NCBI RefSeq assembly: GCF_036346615.1
Contig: NZ_CP107836.1
Location: forward strand, 6,014,001 to 6,078,000
DNA from: Streptomyces sp. NBC_00523
GTDB taxonomy: Bacteria > Actinomycetota > Actinomycetes > Streptomycetales > Streptomycetaceae
Reading direction: 5' to 3'
DNA length: 64,000 bases
Positions within the stretch are counted from its first letter, which is position 1. Every line of letters starts with the position of its first letter. Positions 15,861 through 23,386 of this stretch are shown one piece after another. The translations under genes were made by a program, and so were the position numbers. A model generated the notes under the pieces. It was not told the DNA's origin and searched no databases. It worked only from the letters and a program-made list of their open reading frames with translations.

Positions 15861-16943
15861 TCAGCCGAACTGCTGCTCCAGGTCCTTGAGTTTCTGCTCC
15901 AGCGAATCGAGCCGGGGCAGGGCCTGGGTGTCGTCGTCGGCGACGGGATCGACCGCGGCCGACTCGCTCGCGCCCAGTTCAGGGACGCTTGCCGAGTTCG
16001 AGTGGTTCACGGCTTGCAGGGATGGCCGGGGTCGCAGGGGCAGCTGACCCGGCTCGGATATGGCGGGCTCCGCGACGGACTGCGCGGAGCCCGTCGCCGG
16101 TGCCAGGGCGGCCACCTCGACCGGGGAGCCACCCCGTCCGAGCCGTCCCCAGGCCCGGTTCTGCCGGTTCAGGGCCTTGATGTGCGCCCGGTCCAGCTTC
16201 TCCTGGTCCTTTCTGCGGAGACGGTTCTGCTCCTTCTCCCTGCGGTCCTCGCGTACCTCGTCCACCGCCTCGTCCAGCGTGCGTACGCCTTCGAGGAGCA
16301 TCAGCGACCAGGCGCCGAAGGTCTCCCGGGGCGCGCGCAGCCAGCGCACGATCCGGATCTGCGGCAGCGGGCGGGGCACGAGGCCCTGCTCGCGCAGCGC
16401 GGCACGGCGGGTCTGCTTCAGCGCGCGGTCGAACAGCACGGCGGCCGAGAGCGACATGCCCGCGAAGAAGTGCGGGGCACCCGCGTGGTTGATACCGCGC
16501 GGCGCGTGCACCCAGTTGAACCAGGCGGCGGCACCGGCGAAGGTCCACACCAGGAGGCGCGAGCCGAGCGCCGCGTCCCCGTGGCTGGCCTCCCGTACGG
16601 CCAGGACCGAGCAGAACATCGCCGCCCCGTCCAGGCCGAAGGGCACCAGATACTCCCAGCCGTCGGAAAGGCCGAGGTTCTGCTCGCCGAAGCCGACGAG
16701 CCCGTGGAAGGAGAGTGCGGCGGCGACCGCCGCGCAGCAGAACAGCAGCACGTACGAAGCGGTGGCGTACAGCGCTTCCTTGCGTCTGCGCCGCTCCTCG
16801 CTGCGTTCCCAGCTGTCGTCCGCCGAGGCTGCTGTGTCAGAGGCGCGCCTTCCGCGCGCGACCACCGCCACCGCCGCCATGACCCCCACGAGCAGCACGG
16901 CGCCCGGAAGCAGCCAGTCAAGCGATATGTCGGTCAGTCTCAT
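15861..16943 (-). CDS. DUF2637 membrane protein
   Basis: 360 residues. One N-terminal membrane segment (~13-29) is followed by a charged stretch and a DUF2637-like block of about four helices between residues ~60 and 165 (LLFCCAAVAAALSFHGLVGF, WEYLVPFGLDGAAMFCSVLA, LLVWTFAGAAAWFNWVHA). The cytoplasmic C-terminal half is basic and helical (EDRREKEQNRLRRKDQEKL) and ends in a short heptad-like segment (LDSLEQKLKDLEQQF) that may oligomerise. DUF2637 is found in SpdB-like spread proteins of actinomycete conjugative elements and in chromosomal homologues; nothing mobile surrounds this copy. Function unknown. Confidence 0.75.
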   Translation of the reverse strand: MRLTDISLDWLLPGAVLLVGVMAAVAVVARGRRASDTAASADDSWERSEERRRRKEALYATASYVLLFCCAAVAAALSFHGLVGFGEQNLGLSDGWEYLVPFGLDGAAMFCSVLAVREASHGDAALGSRLLVWTFAGAAAWFNWVHAPRGINHAGAPHFFAGMSLSAAVLFDRALKQTRRAALREQGLVPRPLPQIRIVRWLRAPRETFGAWSLMLLEGVRTLDEAVDEVREDRREKEQNRLRRKDQEKLDRAHIKALNRQNRAWGRLGRGGSPVEVAALAPATGSAQSVAEPAISEPGQLPLRPRPSLQAVNHSNSASVPELGASESAAVDPVADDDTQALPRLDSLEQKLKDLEQQFG

Positions 16944-17149
16944 GCGCGGTCCCTTGCGTCACGTAGGGCGTTTCGGGCGCCATCGTGGCGGAAATCCCGT
17001 CACGGCCAGGCGGTTTCGGGGCAAGAGAACGCCAAAGGGGTGCAGGAGGCCGCCGATATGGACGTTCTGGTCGAACGCCCTTCAGCGGTTTGCGCATGAT
17101 GTTCGAATACCTGCCACCCGTCCGGGCGGAGTGAAGCCGGCGGAGTGGA

Positions 17150-17998
17150 TCAGGGCGCGGGCGTCAGTTTGCGGACGCGTTCCTCGTCGCACGTACGCGG
17201 GCACGTGACGCAGGTGTCCTCGGGGCGCAGCGTGTAGAACAGGCAGCAGCTCGCCCGGTCCCGGGTCGGCAGCGACTCCCCGTTCGGCCCGGTCAGCTCG
17301 CGGAAGCCCGCGGTGCCGACGTACGGCTTGGTGGTGCCCGGGAGCAGCGCCTCCAGCTCCGTCATGGCGCGCCGCTCCTCGCCCAGCAGATGGGCGACGT
17401 ACCAGAGGCCCTCGACGATCTCGTCGGTCGCCATCCCCCACAGGGCTCGCTTGCCGCGCCGCATCCGCGGCCGGAAGCCGTCCAGGACCGGGCCCAGGTG
17501 TTCGGCCACCGCGTCCAGCACCTCGGCCCGCAGCGCCGCCTTGTCGGGCACCACCCGGGCCCCCGGCAGCCCGGCCGCCGGGTCGTCGGGCAGGCAGGCG
17601 AACTCCCGCACCCGCAGCGTCAGATGGCCCAGCGCCCGCTGGAAGGAGACGTCCTCGACCGGGACCCGGGGTACCCGGCGGTGCAGGAACCACGGCACCG
17701 TCACCAGCAGGCAGGCCGGCCACGCGTACCGGTGCAGTCCGAAGCTGGCGATCACATCGGGCCGGCCCTCCTGGCCGTAGTCCCGGCGCACCTGCTCGGC
17801 GTCGAAGGCGAGGAACGCGTCCAGCGCCTCACCGCCGGCCGCCAGCTCGTGCGCACCCACCCAGCCGGGGCCGCCGGGGGCGCTCTCGCCCTCGGCGAGG
17901 ATCTCGGCGCGCACCCCGGGGAAGACCTCGGTCAGGCGCGCGTAGGCGTCGGCCACGGGCGAGGCCGTCACTGCGGGGAGCAGGGCGGGCATGGTCAT
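17150..17998 (-). CDS. FhuF-like (2Fe-2S) ferric-siderophore reductase
   Basis: 282 residues. The C-terminus holds the FhuF signature, a CC-x10-C-x2-C set (Cys251, Cys252, Cys263, Cys266) plus Cys270 in SCCLFYTL...TCVTCPRTC. FhuF-type proteins reduce iron in imported ferric siderophores in the cytoplasm. The gene is single, with a candidate iron box just upstream, so it should be induced by iron limitation. No siderophore transporter or synthesis genes lie nearby, so the substrate siderophore is unknown. Confidence 0.85.
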   Translation of the reverse strand: MTMPALLPAVTASPVADAYARLTEVFPGVRAEILAEGESAPGGPGWVGAHELAAGGEALDAFLAFDAEQVRRDYGQEGRPDVIASFGLHRYAWPACLLVTVPWFLHRRVPRVPVEDVSFQRALGHLTLRVREFACLPDDPAAGLPGARVVPDKAALRAEVLDAVAEHLGPVLDGFRPRMRRGKRALWGMATDEIVEGLWYVAHLLGEERRAMTELEALLPGTTKPYVGTAGFRELTGPNGESLPTRDRASCCLFYTLRPEDTCVTCPRTCDEERVRKLTPAP

Positions 17999-18025
17999 AC
18001 GGGGACCACCGATTCGCGATCGTCA

Positions 18026-18044
18026 GCAGGTAAGCCTTACCTTA
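18026..18044 (-). promoter_or_regulatory. Candidate iron box (DmdR/IdeR-type) upstream of fhuF-like gene
   Basis: Read on the minus strand, TAAGGTAAGGCTTACCTGC matches the actinobacterial iron-box consensus TTAGGTTAGGCTCACCTAA at 14 of 19 positions and lies 28 bases before the FhuF-like start. The regulator would be DmdR1, acting as an Fe(II)-dependent repressor. Confidence 0.65.
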
Positions 18045-18143
18045 CCCTGCCGGATCGATGTTTGAACTGGGGGCCCTTGCGCCTATCGTGCACTCAGGGC
18101 GTCCGACGCGCGAGAGCGCCCGCGACCGGCCGAGGAGGTGCCC

Positions 18144-18908
18144 GTGGAGCAGGGCGGAGCGCGCGAGGAGGTGCGTCCCCCGTACGCCGGAGGCGCGGCT
18201 GTGCCCGCCTCGGCCATCCGGGTGCCCGAGCAGGCCCGCGGCGAGCACACCCACGGGGAGGACCCGCACGAGGCCCCCCGCGCCCAGGTGCGGCGGCACT
18301 CCGTGCGCGGCCAGATCCTGGAGGCCCTGCGCGCCGCCCTGGTCGACGGCGAGCTCGTCCCCGGCCAGGTCTACTCGGCCCCCGTGCTCGGCGCCCGCTT
18401 CGGCGTCTCCGCGACCCCGGTGCGCGAGGCGATGCAGCGGCTGGCCACCGAGGGGGCCGTGGAGGTCGTGCCCAACCGGGGCTTCCGGGTCGCCGAACGC
18501 GGACCGCGCGAGCTGGCGGAGCTGGCCGAGGTCCGCGCCCTGATCGAGGTCCCCGTCATGCTGCGGCTCGCCCGCACCGTCCCGCCCGCCCGCTGGTGCG
18601 CGCTGCGCCCGCTGGCCGACGCCACCGTGGCCGCCGCGGCCGTCGGCGACCGGGCGAGCTACGCGGACGCGGACCGGGCCTTCCACAGCGCGGTGCTCGC
18701 CCTCGCCGGGAACCACAGCCTGGTCGCGGTCGCCGACGACCTGCACCGCCGCTCCCAGTGGCCCCTGGTGGACAACCCGGTCACCCGGCGCGCCGACCTG
18801 CTGGCCGACGCCTCCGAGCACACCGCGCTGCTCGACGCCCTGATCGCCCAGGACGTGGCGGTCGTCCAGTCGCTCGTACGCGAACACTTCGCGGGCGCCG
18901 ACGGCTGA
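18144..18908 (+). CDS. GntR-family regulator, FCD subfamily (paralogue of the hydroxyproline regulator)
   Basis: 254 residues from GTG 18144, which is well spaced from AGGAGG; GTG 18138 overlaps that site and is less likely. A ~48-residue charged N-terminal extension precedes the winged helix (FGVSATPVREAMQ). The FCD domain keeps ADRAFH and SEHTALLDAL but the final His cluster is reduced (REHF). The HTH region is nearly the same as in the regulator at 8411-9100, so the two may bind related sites. It is not next to a metabolic operon; targets unknown. Confidence 0.83.
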   Translation: MEQGGAREEVRPPYAGGAAVPASAIRVPEQARGEHTHGEDPHEAPRAQVRRHSVRGQILEALRAALVDGELVPGQVYSAPVLGARFGVSATPVREAMQRLATEGAVEVVPNRGFRVAERGPRELAELAEVRALIEVPVMLRLARTVPPARWCALRPLADATVAAAAVGDRASYADADRAFHSAVLALAGNHSLVAVADDLHRRSQWPLVDNPVTRRADLLADASEHTALLDALIAQDVAVVQSLVREHFAGADG

Positions 18909-18953
18909 CCCCGTAAGCCCTCGCGCGTACGGGGACGGGCTGGGTGCCCGCGC

Positions 18954-19754
18954 TCAGTTCGCCTCGATCGTCTCCGGCGGGGGCTGGTCCAGGTGCGGGC
19001 CCAGCCAGGTCGGGACGCCGCCCAGCAGCCGGAAGAGGCGGGCCGCCTCGGCGCGCAGCCGGGTCGCCGCCTCCGGCTCCGGCTCGGCGTCGGCCAGCGC
19101 GATGAGCGCCGGGGCCGTACCGACCAGGTAGCCCAGCTCCTCCCTTATCCGCAGGGACTCCGCGAAGCCGTGCCGGGCCTCCGCGAGCTCGCCCTCGCGC
19201 AGGGCGATCAGGGCGAGATGGCGCCAGGTCGAGGAGAGCAGCAGCGCGTCGCCCTGCGCGGTGGCACCCGCGTGGGCCCTGCGGTAGGCGGCCCGGGCGG
19301 CCTGCGGGGAGTCCGCGATGTTCTGCGCGATCAGGCCGCGCCGGAAGTCGAGGAGCGGGCGGCCCTGGGCGGCGGGCGAGAGCAGGGCGGCGGCCCGGCC
19401 CAGCGCCACCCGGGCCTCGTCGGCCCGGTCCCGCACCCCGAGCAGGGTCGAGGCGTAGGCGAGATAGCCGCGCTCGCAGGCCGCCGCGCCGCGCTCCTCG
19501 TCGTCGTGGGCCATGGCCTCGGCGGTGCGCAGGGCGTCCTCGGCGTCCGTCCAGCCCTGCCCGGTGTACAGGCAGCGCTCGGTCAGCAGGGCCGTCCGCT
19601 GGAGGGCCGCGGCCGGGTCGGTGGCGGCGTCGTGTTCCAGCAGGGCCGCGGCGTCCGTCCAGCAGCCGCGCGAACGCAGCCGCCATACCGCGGTCTGGAG
19701 CGGAGGATCGTCATCTGCTGTCGTTCCGGAACCAGACATGGCGGTATGCGCCAC
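18954..19754 (-). CDS. Helical-repeat (TPR-like) protein of unknown function
   Basis: 266 residues from GTG 19754, which has GGGAGGG just upstream; ATG 19739 would give 261. The protein is rich in Ala/Leu/Glu/Arg and looks like tandem helix pairs (AAALLEHDAATDPAAALQRT, AEDALRTAEAMAHDDEERG, AARAAYRRAHAGATAQG, EARHGFAESLRIREELG), typical of tetratricopeptide repeats in scaffold proteins. No enzymatic domain or membrane segment is visible. It lies between a GntR gene (convergent) and the pucR gene (same strand, upstream). I do not recognise a specific family. Confidence 0.65.
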   Translation of the reverse strand: MAHTAMSGSGTTADDDPPLQTAVWRLRSRGCWTDAAALLEHDAATDPAAALQRTALLTERCLYTGQGWTDAEDALRTAEAMAHDDEERGAAACERGYLAYASTLLGVRDRADEARVALGRAAALLSPAAQGRPLLDFRRGLIAQNIADSPQAARAAYRRAHAGATAQGDALLLSSTWRHLALIALREGELAEARHGFAESLRIREELGYLVGTAPALIALADAEPEPEAATRLRAEAARLFRLLGGVPTWLGPHLDQPPPETIEAN

Positions 19755-19914
19755 ATTGCCCTCCCCGAGCGCGCCGTCGAGCTGTTGAGTATGGGCCGCA
19801 TCACAGCACGGAATGGCACGCCGGGCCAAGAGGTCGAGGCAATGTCAGGTGAAACTTTTCACAATCGGCGACGCGGGGCCGGACGCCCCCGGGACCCTTG
19901 CCCGGCCCGGGATT

Positions 19915-21636
19915 TCAGCTCATCCGCAGGGCCAGGAAGAAATCGAGCTTGTCCTCCAGGCGCGCCAGATCACGCCCCGTCAACTGCTCGATTCGCCCGA
20001 CCCGGTAGCGCAGCGTGTTGACGTGCAGGTGCAGCCGGGCCGCGCAGCGGGTCCACGAACCGTCGCAGTCCAGGAAGGCTTCCAGGGTCGGAATGAGCTC
20101 CGCGCGGTGGCGCCGGTCGTACTCGCGCAGCGGGTCCAGCAGCCGCGCGGTGAACGCCCGCCGCACGTCGTCCGGGACGAACGGCAGCAGCAGCACGTGC
20201 GAGGCCAGCTCGTGGTGGCCGGCCGCGCAGACCCGGCCGGGCCGGGCCGCCGCCACCCGGCGCGCGTGCCGGGCCTCCTCCAGGGCGCCGCGCAGCCCCT
20301 CCGCCGAGTGCACGGAGGCGCTGACACCGAGTGTCAGGCGGCCGTCGTCGCCGAGGCCCGCGGAGAGCGGGGCGCGCACGGCGGCGAGCAGCGCGTCGGC
20401 GTGCAGGGCGGGGTCCTCGCCCTCGGTGCCGCTGTCGTCGGAAGGCCCCTCGGCCGCCTCGCCGTCCGGCCGGTCCGGGGCGGCGGGCAGCGGCACCAGG
20501 GCGATGGCCTCGTCACCCGTGTGGGCGACGGCGATCCGGTCCGCCGAATCGGGGCCCGTCACCGCCGGGTCGACCAGGATCTCCTCGAGCAGCGCCTGGG
20601 CGACCGGGCCGCCCCGGACCTCGGACGCGCCGTCCTCGTCCCACTCGACCCGGGCCACCACGACCTGCCAGTGCGGCGCGGTGCCGAGGCCGGGGAGCAG
20701 GACCGGCGTCGCCACGCGCAGCCGGGCGGCGATCTCGGCGGGCGCGGCGCCCGCCTGGACCAGCTCCAGGACCTCCTGGGCGAGCCGGCGGCGCACCGTG
20801 CGGGCCGCGTCGCGCCGGTCGCGCTCGACGGCGATCAGCTGGGTGACGCCCTGGAGCAGGTCGAGCCGCGCGGCCGGCCAGTCGCTCGCGTCGGCCTCCA
20901 CGGCGAGCAGCCAGTCGGAGAGCACGGACTCCCGGACGTCGCGGGCGGGCGGCACCGCGCCGCCCCGGCCGTTGTTCCGGATCGGGAAGAGCGAATACGT
21001 CGTACCGCCGAGGGTCGCCCGGTGTGGGGCGCGGCGGCCGGAGCGGACGGCGGCCAGATGCAGCCCGGCCAGCTCGGCCCCGGCGGCGGCGGGCAGCGGG
21101 GCGCCCGCGCCCGCGATCTGCCGCCCGGTGGGGGAGAGCACCCAGGCGTGGAGGTCCAGGTCGGAGCCCAGGAGATCGAGGACCACCTCGGGGCCGCCGC
21201 CGGTCGGGCCCGAGGTCATCAGCCTTCGGTGGCGGTCCACCACGGCCGCCAGGTCGCCCGCCCGCTCGCCGGACACCTGGCGCACCACGTACTCGGTGAT
21301 CGTTGCGAACGCGACCGTCTCGTGGACCGCGAACAGCGGCAACCGGTGGTGGCGGCACGCCTCCACGAGATCGTCCGGGATGTCGCCGAGCTCCGCCTCG
21401 CCCGCCGCGAGACCGGCCACCCCGGCACCCGCCAGGATGCGCACGAACGGCTCCGAGTCCGCGGCGTCCCGGCGCCAGGCCAGACCGGTCAGGACCAGCT
21501 CGCCGCCGGTGAGGTAGCGGCTCGGGTCGCGCAGGTCGGTCGTCATCACCCCGCGGACCGACCGGTCCAGCTCCTCGTCGCCGCCGAGCAGCCGCAGGCC
21601 CAGCGCGTCGTTCTCCAGCAGTGCGCGCAGCCGCAT
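19915..21636 (-). CDS. PucR-family purine catabolism regulator
   Basis: 573 residues with PucR architecture: an N-terminal PucR domain (~1-125, beginning MRLRALLENDALGLRLL), a central GGDEF-like region and a C-terminal helix-turn-helix (RCAARLHLHVNTLRYRVGRI, ~535-554). The gene diverges from the xanthine dehydrogenase operon, and the family commonly controls purine or allantoin catabolism. The shared 257-bp gap carries an 11-bp direct repeat, a candidate target. Whether it activates or represses here cannot be told from sequence. Confidence 0.88.
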   Translation of the reverse strand: MRLRALLENDALGLRLLGGDEELDRSVRGVMTTDLRDPSRYLTGGELVLTGLAWRRDAADSEPFVRILAGAGVAGLAAGEAELGDIPDDLVEACRHHRLPLFAVHETVAFATITEYVVRQVSGERAGDLAAVVDRHRRLMTSGPTGGGPEVVLDLLGSDLDLHAWVLSPTGRQIAGAGAPLPAAAGAELAGLHLAAVRSGRRAPHRATLGGTTYSLFPIRNNGRGGAVPPARDVRESVLSDWLLAVEADASDWPAARLDLLQGVTQLIAVERDRRDAARTVRRRLAQEVLELVQAGAAPAEIAARLRVATPVLLPGLGTAPHWQVVVARVEWDEDGASEVRGGPVAQALLEEILVDPAVTGPDSADRIAVAHTGDEAIALVPLPAAPDRPDGEAAEGPSDDSGTEGEDPALHADALLAAVRAPLSAGLGDDGRLTLGVSASVHSAEGLRGALEEARHARRVAAARPGRVCAAGHHELASHVLLLPFVPDDVRRAFTARLLDPLREYDRRHRAELIPTLEAFLDCDGSWTRCAARLHLHVNTLRYRVGRIEQLTGRDLARLEDKLDFFLALRMS

Positions 21637-21722
21637 CTGGTCGCCGCCGATCTCTTTCGTTGGTACGGGTGAAGTCTGGGTGTTGCGGTGAGGCTGTTGA
21701 GCCCCGCCATTCGTTCGAATCT

Positions 21723-21827
21723 ACAAGACATGAGCGGAGACCAGCCAACTGCTTCATGGGTTCGGTGACTGCACCAGGTGGAGCAGGGCTTGTGTACTGG
21801 GCCACACACCGCGTGAACAAGACATGA
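21723..21827. promoter_or_regulatory. Direct repeat in the pucR-xdh divergent gap, candidate PucR sites
   Basis: ACAAGACATGA occurs exactly at 21723-21733 and 21817-21827, 94 bp apart, in the gap between pucR and the xdh operon. The right copy is 66 bases before the first xdh start codon, the left copy 86 bases before the pucR start. The rest of the gap shows no clear hairpin. Confidence 0.45.
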
Positions 21828-21893
21828 ACAAGTTCGAGGGCCGGCCGTCACCCAGCCCAGCGTGAAGACCCGATTGAGAAGAAGAGAGCCACC

Positions 21894-22784
21894 ATGGACT
21901 TCCTTCGCCCCGCAAGCTGGGAGGAGGCGCTCGCCGCCAAGGCCGAGCACCCGACGGCTGTGCCCATCGCCGGGGGCACCGATGTGATGGTCGAGATCAA
22001 CTTCGACCACCGGCGCCCCGAATACCTCCTGGACCTCAACCGCATCGGTGAGCTCACCGAGTGGGAGGTGGGCCAGGAGAGCGTACGGCTCGGCGCCTCG
22101 GTCCCGTACAGCCAGATCATGGAGCACCTGCGGGCCGAGCTGCCCGGTCTCGCGCTCGCCTCGCACACCGTCGCGTCCCCGCAGATCCGCAACCGCGGCG
22201 GCGTCGGCGGCAACCTCGGCACCGCCTCCCCGGCCGGTGACGCCCACCCCGCCCTCCTCGCGGCGGGCGCCGAGGTGGAGGCCGAGTCCGTACGCGGCAC
22301 CCGGATGATCCCCATCGACGCCTTCTACACCGGCGTCAAGCGCAACGCTCTCGAACCGGACGAGCTGATCCGGGCCGTGCACATCAAGAAGGCCGACGGG
22401 CCGCAGCAGTACTCCAAGGTCGGCACCCGCAACGCGATGGTCATCGCCGTCTGCGCCTTCGGCCTCGCCCTGCACCCCGAGACCCGCACGGTCCGCACCG
22501 GCATCGGATCGGCCGCCCCGACACCCGTACGGGCGAAGGAGGCCGAGGCATTCCTGAACGCCGCGCTGGAGGAGGGCGGGTTCTGGGACAGCCGCACCAT
22601 CATCACCCCGTCCGTCGCCCAGCAGTTCGCCACCCTCGCCGCGGGCGCCTGCAACCCGATCGACGACGTGCGCGGCACCGCGAGCTACCGCCGCCACGCC
22701 GTCGGGATCATGGCCCGCCGCACCCTCGGCTGGGCCTGGGAGTCATACCGCGGCAACGGCCGCAGCACCGAAGGAGCCGCCTGA
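21894..22784 (+). CDS. xdhB: Xanthine dehydrogenase, FAD-binding subunit
   Basis: 296 residues. The FAD_binding_5 motif appears as VPIAGGTDVMVEINF near residues 23-37 and QIRNRGGVGGNLGTASPAGD (~97-116) is the second flavin-contact loop; a CO dehydrogenase flavoprotein C-terminal-like domain follows. It passes electrons from the [2Fe-2S] centres to NAD+. First gene of a three-subunit operon, two bases before the next start. The family call is firm; xanthine rather than another N-heterocycle is inferred from PucR, the purine permease and XdhC around it. Confidence 0.9.
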   Translation: MDFLRPASWEEALAAKAEHPTAVPIAGGTDVMVEINFDHRRPEYLLDLNRIGELTEWEVGQESVRLGASVPYSQIMEHLRAELPGLALASHTVASPQIRNRGGVGGNLGTASPAGDAHPALLAAGAEVEAESVRGTRMIPIDAFYTGVKRNALEPDELIRAVHIKKADGPQQYSKVGTRNAMVIAVCAFGLALHPETRTVRTGIGSAAPTPVRAKEAEAFLNAALEEGGFWDSRTIITPSVAQQFATLAAGACNPIDDVRGTASYRRHAVGIMARRTLGWAWESYRGNGRSTEGAA

Positions 22785-22786
22785 TC

Positions 22787-23383
22787 ATGCGCGTCAATTT
22801 CACGGTCAACGGCCGCCGCCACGAGGCCGACGATGTCTGGGAGGGCGAGTCCCTCCTCTACGTCCTGCGCGAGCGCATGGGCCTGCCCGGCTCCAAGAAC
22901 GCCTGCGAACAGGGCGAGTGCGGCTCCTGCACGGTCCGCCTCGACGGCGTCCCGGTCTGCTCCTGCCTGGTCGCCGCCGGCCAGGTCGAGGGCCGCGACG
23001 TCGTCACCGTAGAAGGCCTGGCCGACTTCGCCGCCCACCGCGCCGAGGCCCACCCCGGCACCGGCTGCGCCTCCGGCGCCTGCGGCACCTCGCTGGACCG
23101 GGCCAAGCGCTGGAAGGCCGAGCCCGCCGCGGGCGACGAGACCCGAGACACCGGGGAGCTCTCCCCGATCCAGCAGGCGTTCATCGACGCCGGAGCCGTC
23201 CAGTGCGGCTTCTGCACCCCCGGCCTCCTGGTCGCGGCCGACGAGCTCCTGGAGCGCACCCCGCAGCCGTCCGACGCGGACATCCGCGAGGCGCTCTCCG
23301 GCAACCTCTGCCGCTGCACCGGCTACGAGAAGATCCTCGACGCGGTCCGCCTCGCGGCCGCCCGCGCGGAAGAGACGGTCTGA
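22787..23383 (+). CDS. Xanthine dehydrogenase, [2Fe-2S] subunit
   Basis: 198 residues with two iron-sulfur modules: a plant-ferredoxin-type cluster (CEQGECGSC ... VCSC, ~Cys43-63) and a C-terminal helical [2Fe-2S] domain (CGFCTPG ... NLCRCTGYEKIL). Between them an insertion of ~45 residues (AHPGTGCASGACGTSLDRAK) with two extra Cys lengthens it beyond the usual ~160 residues; similar insertions occur in actinomycete homologues. It links the molybdenum site to FAD. Start codon lies two bases after the xdhB stop. Confidence 0.9.
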   Translation: MRVNFTVNGRRHEADDVWEGESLLYVLRERMGLPGSKNACEQGECGSCTVRLDGVPVCSCLVAAGQVEGRDVVTVEGLADFAAHRAEAHPGTGCASGACGTSLDRAKRWKAEPAAGDETRDTGELSPIQQAFIDAGAVQCGFCTPGLLVAADELLERTPQPSDADIREALSGNLCRCTGYEKILDAVRLAAARAEETV

Positions 23384-23386
23384 GCC

